This document shows, one piece after another, positions 56,956 through 64,000 of a stretch of 64,000 nt of DNA; position 1 is the first letter of the stretch, and each line of letters opens with the position of its first letter. This stretch comes from Henricia sp. BOLD:AAB3569 (taxonomy: Eukaryota > Echinodermata > Asteroidea > Spinulosida > Echinasteridae), in the NCBI GenBank assembly GCA_037783545.1, contig JBBELK010001374.1, positions 62,001 to 126,000 of the forward strand, read 5' to 3'. A program made the position numbers and the translations under genes. The notes under the pieces are model-generated. The model made no database searches. It worked only from the letters and a program-made list of their open reading frames with translations, and was not told the DNA's origin.

Positions 56956-57811
56956 TGACCCACGTGTGAATCCACCCTAATAGATGGTTGGTCTCAGCCA
57001 GCACAACCAGTATGAGCTAAATTCATTCCCTCCAAACTGCAATGAATTTAAGGTACATGTACGTGTATGTAATTCATATACAGTGTACAAGTTTCAGAAA
57101 ATTGACTTCAAAATGTTTCTTTTCATTACCAAAACGGTCTACATGTAAATGCAATTGAACTTATTATTCACTACATTTTGGTTTCTTTTCAAGCTGACTG
57201 GTACCCGCAAATCTTGCAGCAGCGCGCACTCAATGCATGCTGTGTGATGCGGCGTGCATTGCCTGTGCATGCGAAACAACTTGGAATCTAAAGTACATGT
57301 ACACATAATACATGAAATATATCTTTAAAAAAAATCACAAATGAAGTACATGTAGAAAAAAAGGGTAAAGTCAATAAAGTTTAAACCAATTTAATTTTGC
57401 GCTACAGTATAATACTGCACTGCTTATACCAAATAATTTAGTTTACAGAACATGTGTTTTTTTGACAACATCTTAAAATATATGGAATGAGAGTGCGAAA
57501 TATACATACTAATTATATAATAAATATGAAAAAAATAATGGTGTGCTCAAAAATGTAATCTGGACACGCTCCTTCAAGCGGAAAGCATTTTTGTGATTTT
57601 CCCTCCAAACTACTTTTTCTCAAAGCTTTCTCTTTCGTTGCGTCAGTGCAACAAGATTGGACTCAAATTGCACTAAATCAGAGAAGTTACAATCTTGTTG
57701 CAAAGAATGGTTTTTATAATGCAGGGCCAGCCCAGTGGTCATGGTGGTACATCATAAGTACATGTATTTTATAGCATCACTGTAGACATTAAGGGTAATA
57801 ATGAAACTCAC
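56956..57811. other. Intron sequence, no gene
   Basis: AT-rich with scattered TACATGTA words. No exon. Confidence 0.45.
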
Positions 57812-57840
57812 TTGTCGTAAATTTCCCATGCATTGCGATT
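57812..57840 (-). CDS. Host gene exon 1 of the model (small, tentative)
   Basis: 29 bp ending CGACAA|GTGAGT, a strong donor, in phase 2 as exon 2 needs. Read in that frame it gives NRNAWEIYDK. An in-frame TAG just upstream forces an acceptor at ATGAGTAG, but the polypyrimidine tract there is poor, so the 5' border is uncertain. This is not the true start of the gene, since no initiator Met or promoter is present. Confidence 0.5.
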
Positions 57841-57999
57841 CTACTCATTCCTTGCACCGATATTATCTTCTTTTATGGATCACAAAGCCCAACAACACAA
57901 TCCAGATGATTAAGCAATACAATTAAAAAGTGTACATGTACGTACTCACAATAAGTTAGGGATATTGGTATCAGCAAGCTCTACGGTAGCGTCAGGGTT

Positions 58000-58165
58000 T
58001 GTTTTGCCCTAATACCCAACGTAATTATTAAAACTACATACTCATCAGTGCTTTCCCCCAAGACACTATGAAAAACTTCATAGCATGCTCAGGATGGGAC
58101 TCGAACCAACGACATTCAGCAAACAAGGCAGACGTCTCAACCACTCGACCACCGAGCTAGCCAGT
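58000..58165 (-). mobile_element. tRNA-derived SINE
   Basis: Minus strand: GGCTAGCTCGGTGGTCGAGT (A box), GTCGTTGGTTCGAGTCCCAT (B box), then a body with TGTCTTGGGGGAAAGCACTG. The lack of a matching acceptor stem and the long body argue against a tRNA gene. Confidence 0.7.
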
Positions 58166-58363
58166 GCGTAATATGATCTCAAATGACACAATCTTGAGAA
58201 CTGTAATATATTCGAAAGATTATTTCACCACATGTAAGAACTTGTTCTTCAGTAAATCCTTGAACAATTTGTGCACACAATAGTGACGTCATGGTGGGAT
58301 TGACTGGGCCAATAATGACGTCATCAGACATACAATTTTAGCGTTGAATAATCAAAGAGTCAT

Positions 58364-58787
58364 GGGTAATTCCCAAAATTAGGGGTCCAAAATGTTTGTT
58401 GTCCCAGTTACGTACGACACTCTCTGCTTCAAAAATCACCACTTATGACCACAAATTCTCGGTAATGGACTGTGGCCTGTGATTATAGGGGGCAGCATCA
58501 TTTTCTTCAATATTTTGTTTTCTGATTCCTGACAAATATTCAAAACAAAAGACCATAAAGGCTTATAATTTGTTCCATGGTGTCCCGGGTTACCTACGCC
58601 AATGTAAATTGGCTGTAGAATGAGTTTGCATTAACCTTGGTGCCATATCTACACACAAACATTAAATTTGAGTGGCATTTGTTCAAATAAAAATAATCTA
58701 CTGGGAAAGCACTTTCAATCATTAAAAACACTTGGAAATTTTAAAAAGCATGTCACACTTTTGGACCCCAAATTTTGGGAATTACCC
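58364..58787. mobile_element. MITE with TTTGGGGTCCA-type termini, copy 2
   Basis: Ends GGGTAATTCCCAAAATTAGG, GGTCC and the inverses GGACCCCAAATTTTGGGAAT, TACCC. Inner words GTCCCAGTTACGTACG and GTCCCGGGTTACCTACG correspond to each other in direct orientation. Confidence 0.7.
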
Positions 58788-59344
58788 ATATATGTCTTAA
58801 GAATTCCAATACTGGCAATGTTTCTTTTGCAACATCGACCAACTCAAGTTTTCAACAAATTTTAAAAGTGTGACATCATCATAAGATCAATGTTTATGTC
58901 ACCCGATCACCTTGCATTTGTAAAAAAACAAACGTCAAATTCTAGTTTTTTTCATTTTCTTGTTAAATGTTAAGATCCGATGGGAACAGATGGCTGCCGA
59001 TGCTGGAGTTCACAGAGGCAGATAAAACAAGGTTTTAAATGCAGATAGAAAAAAAACAACAATTTGGACAGATTTTGTAACCATAACGATTGAAATTACC
59101 AGCAACGAAATGTAAAAACCAAAGTGCTAATAAAATGAATGAAAAAAGACATTCACTTTTTCAATACAATGCCAATCACCGCAAGGGATGAATCATTTCA
59201 TGCAATCGGGAAGCTGCCAATTTTGAATTGTATGTACTGCACATCAAGTACTTGTCTAAATTAAAATTGAGAAGGGAGCTCTTCGGCATGTTTAGGGACA
59301 AAATTAAAGCATTGTACTAGGGCATTTGCTTGATATACATTGTG
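58788..59344. other. No gene recognised
   Basis: AT-rich, no exon with matching phase found. Confidence 0.4.
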
Positions 59345-59710
59345 TAAAGCGAGCCTCCCAATGTGCAATTATTGCCACAAATTAGGTACGACTTGGGTAT
59401 ACCGGTAGAGTCTGTAGACATTCTCTGGTAATCTCACCAAATGTGACCGGCTCCAGCTAAACCCAACACTTGTGATGAAAATTCAAAATTTAAGTTTTGG
59501 TATCAGCTTAGTTACACTCCTTTAGCAGTGCTTTGCGCGCGCCACTTTAGTTTGCCCGCTCCAACCACTGCTAAACTTCGCCGCAAATCCTGCGAAGCGC
59601 GTGGGTGTGACGTCACCCAAGACCGAGCCTGGATGACACTTGCCGTGATTGGCTAGATTCTGTCACCTGACGTTGGTTCTGTCACATGACCTGCATCTGA
59701 CACAGTAAAG

Positions 59711-59724
59711 ATGGCTGCGCCCAG
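59711..59724 (+). other. Possible 5' mini-exon inside the TIR element
   Basis: AAAGATGGCTGCGCCCAG|GTACGT gives a good start context and a good donor after only Met-Ala-Ala-Pro plus two bases. It could be a first exon of a transposon gene or captured host sequence. No downstream exon found. Confidence 0.3.
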
Positions 59725-60045
59725 GTACGTTAACACTAACGTTGCTTTGCCCACTGTCGCGTCGACGTTTTTTGTCATTATTTCGTCCTGGTTGTTAGTG
59801 TGGTTTTACACAGTAAGTATTTGTTTCACGGACATCACTAATCCTTCACCGTGATCACTGTACATCCCTATAGAAAGGTGGGGAAATCACATTTTTCAAG
59901 CACTTCTTTTACCGCGAAATCATGTGTGTAAACTGATTAGGCTGTTTAGGGGAGAGCTGGAGATGAACAATGGGTATTTTTTTCATATACATTGAACACG
60001 GATTTGGGTAAATTTATATGTTGGAATTGATAGCTTATTCAATTC

Positions 60046-60261
60046 TAAGATATACTTCCCACTGACACTTCCGTCGCAAATGTTGCATTTCTGAGATAAA
60101 TAAATGATAAAATTACTGCATAAAGTAATGCACAAAATGACGTGGCGAGCGGTCTGTGCGTAAGCGCGACAACAGAGGGCGCTGCGCACGCGCGTGAAAA
60201 CGTGATTTTTCTACAGAAAAGCAACATTTGCGACAAAAGTGCAAGTGGGAAGTATATCTTA
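60046..60261. mobile_element. MITE nested in the 2.5-kb element
   Basis: 216 bp. TAAGATATACTTCCCACTGA, GTCGCAAATGTTGC and the inverses GCAACATTTGCGAC, AGTGGGAAGTATATCTTA. No ORF. Confidence 0.8.
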
Positions 60262-62504
60262 AAATTACATTATGTGTTGATTCCAGGAGGTAATTTCCTT
60301 AAAATCTTTGTTCAATGTATACGAAAAAAATACTGAAGAATGCGGTGCAGTATGAAGCGCCCCCACAGAGATATATTGCGCCAAGCCAGCGAATAATTCC
60401 TCAACTTCAAGTCTGATCAGTCTTAGTTCAACACGCTGTCTCGTTTTCTGCTAAACTATATAAGCTTTGTCACGAAAGCCTAAATGCAGCAGGAGTACGT
60501 AGCACACGTGGGGGCACGCAACGTCGTTGTCAATGTAATAGCACACATTTACGCCTTGAATGAAAACTACGCACTCGACGAAGCTCACGAAGAGGAACTG
60601 ATAATAATTTTTGTGTGCTAAAACAAACAAACAAAGGGCATGTTTTTTGCACTGAAATTTTGCACAAACACAGACAACAATCTCCCCAAACTGTCGCTGG
60701 TTTCACAAGTCTGTTTCGCAACACAAACTACCCTGTTTGGACCAGAAATCTCAAACAAACATCTTGCTGTGTTCCAATTTAAATATTTTAAAAAATTGTT
60801 TTAAAAATAAATATCGTCGGAGAGTATTCTTTATTTTCAGTATCTATTTAAAAAGTTGGAATTTAACAATGCTGTTAAGGAGTTTAATTAATAATATTTC
60901 TTCATGATGTACTCTCTGCAACAGCAAAACCTTTTAATTGATGTGACTATTTATTCAGCAGATGGTTTTGCATGTACAGTGTATTATGGGTTACATTTTT
61001 GGCAATATTTACGTTTTTGAAATCCACTATGTCATGTGTAGTGACTGTGTAAAGTTGTGTGACAGTGAATAAATAAAGAAAACCGTTAGCAGTCTATCAT
61101 TTTATGTCATGTGTTTCTGTGTCACAAAAATAAGACCATAATATATATTTTTCCAAAGTGAGTTTGGCTGTTTATTTTAATTTATTTGGGCAGATGTATA
61201 GAGCAAGGAAACAGAAGATTGGGAAATAGAGTAGATGACCTTTACTTAAATCTTGTGTACAACAAAGTAAAATCTTCAGATTTAAATTTGAACTTGCAAA
61301 TCCTTGCTAAGTGATTTTAAGTAAAAACTTATCAAAACTTGATTAAATACATGCCTGGCTTATTGGCTATGCTTTGAGTTTTAATAGCTTATTGGTTTTG
61401 ATTTAGTGGGGCTTAATAATACTGTTCAAAGAAGAGAAATATAGATATTTAAAAAATAAGGTATGTGTACTTGAATTCGGGGCGATTCAATAATTAATAA
61501 AGCTCTTTGCGTACAACTTAACCAACGCAAAATAGGTGGACCGTAAAGCAGTCTAATTTGGAACGAGCAATGACGTCATCGTTAGCCAATCAGACTACGG
61601 GAAACCATACGGCGCCACGGCGGTAATTTTGGATTTCTGTTTTTTCGGAATGCCGTTAGATTTCGTTGGATCCCGACTGGACTAGACAAATGTACGTAGA
61701 ATTTTTATTATTTATGGGTAGAATATTACATATTCTTTGTGTAGAAGGGAAACATGGACTGTTTTGAGTATTAGCAGTGAGAAATATTTGCCGATTTTTG
61801 GTGTGTGTTTCATCGTCTTTTTTTGCAAGCGTATATTTCACTTCTCGCGCTGTGGACCGGCGGTATATATGCATATGCATGAACGTCAGGGGGCGCGGCG
61901 CGATACCCGATTGTGATTGGCTATCCGTGCAACAATCCTAACGATTTTGTAAGCGGTGTGCTGATTGGCTTCGCAGGATATGCGGCGAAGTTTAGCAGTG
62001 GTTGGAGCGGGCAAACTAAAGTGGCGCGCGCAAAGCACTGCTAAAGGAGTGTACAGCTTAGTGTGCATACAAAAAGGTATTTTTAAAAACATGTTTAAGG
62101 AAATTCTGATAATTTTGGGCGAAGTTATGACCAATTAAAGTATGACAGATCAGAAAAAGTGAAATGGAGCTATTGGTCTTTAAAGTTTGACAAACTAGTT
62201 GATTATTTAATTTTTTGTCAATAATATGAGGAATTTTGAGACAGTTCAAACAACAAAACAAATCTTGAATGTATCCCGATGTTCAAGTTGATTCTGCCAC
62301 ATTTTCAAGTTGGTCCCATGCAGAGGCCATTTTTTAAGGTTGTGGGCCCATATCACGTAATGGGAAATGCCGAGAAGCGTCGGGTTTTGCTAGAGTCGGT
62401 CACAAATCGTACCTATAATCGTTGGAAATTTGTGGCAAAAATCGCACAGTGGGAGGCCCTCTTTAGTGCTAAAATACCGGTAACTTGGAAATTCTATACT
62501 CAAT

Positions 62505-63055
62505 TTTATTCTCCATTCATAAATACCTTACACAGTTTACGCATCCCTATTGGCTGAAAGCACATCACATGGGCAGTTTTAAACAAGCGATAAAGGCACA
62601 GTCAGTCTTAAACACTTTTGAGCCTGGTTGGCGCGTATGGAACACGCACATGCACACAGAAACTGCATGCTCCTGAAAGTAAATTGTGCACTGTGACAAG
62701 TACCCAGTTGTGTGTGTGCACATACAACACTCTTGCATTACGCGTAACGTGTGCGATTAAACAAAAACATATCGTCGCACAGCCAGCAGTTGTACGAACA
62801 CGGTGTTGACACTGTGGGTGTAGAAAGTGAATGCAAAACATGGCAAAATGACGAACTAATTTTGGTGAGTTTTACCGATTTATGCAAAAAGGCACATTGT
62901 ATTTATGAATAGGATTAAAAGTAGGTTTGTTCAGTTCCGTTTAAAACCTGGGCACCGATAATGGACCGCGCCTTCGGCTCGGGCCATTATCAGTACCCAG
63001 GACCCTATCCGGTTTTAAACGTATGTTTAAAACTGGCCAAACCTAATCCCTAAAT
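62505..63055 (-). repeat. Dispersed element Q, copy 3, with complete end hairpin
   Basis: Inverted relative to copies 1 and 2: ACGCATCCCTATTGGCTGAA, GGAACACGCACATGCACACA, CATTACGCGTAACGTG, ATGACGAACTAATTTTGG. Its outer end is a full hairpin at 62930-63050 (GGATTAAAAGTAGGTTTG, CTGGGCACCGATAATGG and complements). Confidence 0.8.
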
Positions 63056-63229
63056 ATTTATTATAGAGGTGTTCATAATAGCAATTTGATGCTTGCTGGG
63101 GATAAAGGAACATTCATTACAAGTTTGATTATCTTCAGGCATACTGTGCCCTTCTATACATGTAGTACAGTGTTTAGATGAAACTAAACTGGAAAAATTA
63201 TTTGCTCAGCACACAGAAGTAAATGTACT

Positions 63230-63247
63230 CCCCCCCCCCCCCCCCCC
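63230..63247 (+). repeat. Run of 18 C
   Basis: Uninterrupted C run, with a CACCTCT end. Simple sequence, error-prone in assembly. Confidence 0.95.
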
Positions 63248-63357
63248 ACCTCTAACAACACGCTTGGAGGCACTGCAAAAAACAATGAATAAAGCCACAT
63301 TAAAATGCAGTCATTTAAATCCACAGCAATCAAAGATGACTGAACACAAATGATCAC

Positions 63358-63388
63358 CTTGATTCTCTTGTGCTAGTTGCAGTTGATG
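63358..63388 (-). CDS. Possible upstream exon (tentative)
   Basis: 31 bp between ATGTGCATAG and CAAG|GTGATC. One frame reads HQLQLAQENQ, helical like the rest of the host gene, but it ends in phase 1 and does not join the 57812-57840 exon directly, so another exon would be needed in between. Could be chance. Confidence 0.25.
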
Positions 63389-63698
63389 CTATGCACATAC
63401 ATGTACTGTCTTCTGTTTGTTGGCTTGTTTAAGAAAAACCAAGTTAGAAAAAAAAAATTACACCGATGAATATCAAGAGGAACTTAGGACTTGCATGGTT
63501 CAACATATCTTGCTTATAAAGCTGTTTCAGCACTTGTAAAGGTGGATTCTGAAACTTCACTTCATTGAACACAGGGTGTGTTTGTTTCATGCCAGATTCG
63601 AATCCAGATCCTGAGTTGTTTTACCACGCAGAAACAAATGAAACTACCCTACATGTATTTCATCCATGACATGTATTAACATTAAACAAGCAGCCAAT

Positions 63699-63907
63699 CC
63701 ATGGGCGGATCAAGGAATTTTTGCAGGGAGGGGTTTTGCCAGTGGGGGGAGGGGGGGATTTTTGAGATGAGGTTTTCCCCCCAAAACAAAAAATACATGT
63801 ATATATTTACATTCACCTTGTTGCGGACAGGCACACAAAAAAGGCATTACATACAGAGCAGGGGGTGTTGTCCCCCAACCACCCACCCTCCGTGGGTCCG
63901 CGCCTGA
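63699..63907. mobile_element. Possible MITE with GGGCGGATC/GGGTCCGCGCC ends
   Basis: CCATGGGCGGATCAAGGAAT on the left and CCGTGGGTCCGCGCCTGAAA on the right face each other, with G-rich and C-rich inner flanks. The pairing is imperfect. Confidence 0.4.
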
Positions 63908-64000
63908 AATATATTTATATCATTTGTTGCATTTCAAAACTGAAATGACACGGTTTACTCACACAACAATATTTGCCATTTTTACGTCAACTTTTGGGAT

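Larger units (their letters stand above)
59511..62054. mobile_element. 2.5-kb TIR element nested in 59345-62465
   Basis: The ends share CACTCCTTTAGCAGTGCTTT, GCGCGCGCCACTTTAGTTTG, CCCGCTCCAACCACTGCTAA and ACTTCGCCGCA in inverted orientation, a TIR of about 80 bp. It contains a Kozak-like ATG with a splice donor (59711-59730) and AATAAA near 61070, but no long ORF. Confidence 0.8.
59345..62465. mobile_element. 3.1-kb TIR element related to the 155-bp hairpin MITE
   Basis: Left end TAAAGCGAGCCTCCCAATGT, right end the inverse of TAAAGAGGGCCTCCCACTGT. Inner words GACTTGGGTATACCGGTAGA and TCGTACCTATAATCG also correspond. Its bulk is the next element inserted within it, so its own DNA may be only about 570 bp. 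Confidence 0.75.

Noticed and set aside
58081..58162. tRNA gene on the minus strand
   Set aside because: A and B boxes are present, but the acceptor stem does not close and the sequence runs on into a SINE body.
63464..63559. Possible minus-strand exon reading FQNPPLQVLKQLYKQDMLNH
   Set aside because: Open and plausible at first, but the donor (ATCG|GTGTAA) and acceptor are weak, the end is hydrophobic and phase does not join the next candidate exons.
1..64000. CRISPR array, bacterial operons or riboswitches
   Set aside because: Spliced exons, SINEs, LINE and TIR transposons show this to be animal nuclear DNA. No regularly spaced direct repeats with unique spacers were seen.

Overview
The window is eukaryotic genomic DNA. 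It holds large introns, spliced exons on the minus strand and a very dense load of transposable elements. It most resembles a marine invertebrate deuterostome (echinoderm, hemichordate or cephalochordate). The grounds are a Ty3/gypsy element with integrase ahead of reverse transcriptase (the Gmr1-like group described from deuterostomes), abundant ACATGT-type microsatellites, tRNA-derived SINEs and large palindromic DNA transposons. The species cannot be named from sequence alone.

Layout. 1-6075: almost complete LTR retrotransposon (end of 5' LTR, proline-type primer-binding site, Gag-protease ORF, integrase-RT-RNase H ORF, complete 3' LTR). 6271-7916: Tc1-type transposon with a broken transposase. 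7978-8735: remains of an 'ALxGCD/Cys-rich' mobile-type gene, split into two opposed halves. 9797-15770: Harbinger-related double palindrome with a nested 2-kb terminal-inverted-repeat (TIR) element and a hairpin MITE. 16717-17312: a dispersed repeat that recurs inverted at 39565-40148.

From about 18.5 to 57.8 kb a single minus-strand host gene can be followed through 13 exons. Every splice phase agrees from exon to exon, giving about 519 codons of a helical, acidic, probably coiled-coil protein that I could not name. Its introns hold nearly all the remaining elements: a DDE transposase pseudogene, a CAGCC-rich minisatellite, a CR1/L2-like LINE 3' end, several MITE families, a 3.6-kb palindromic element carrying the ALxGCD protein, and a 2.1-kb foldback element containing a perfect 11-bp satellite. 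Upstream of the last placed exon, 59345-62465 is a set of TIR elements nested one inside another.

Only the host gene and the LTR element look functional. The most interesting object is the palindromic element at 40183-43808: its protein family recurs elsewhere in the window, and its TIR architecture suggests a DNA transposon type that I cannot assign to a known superfamily.
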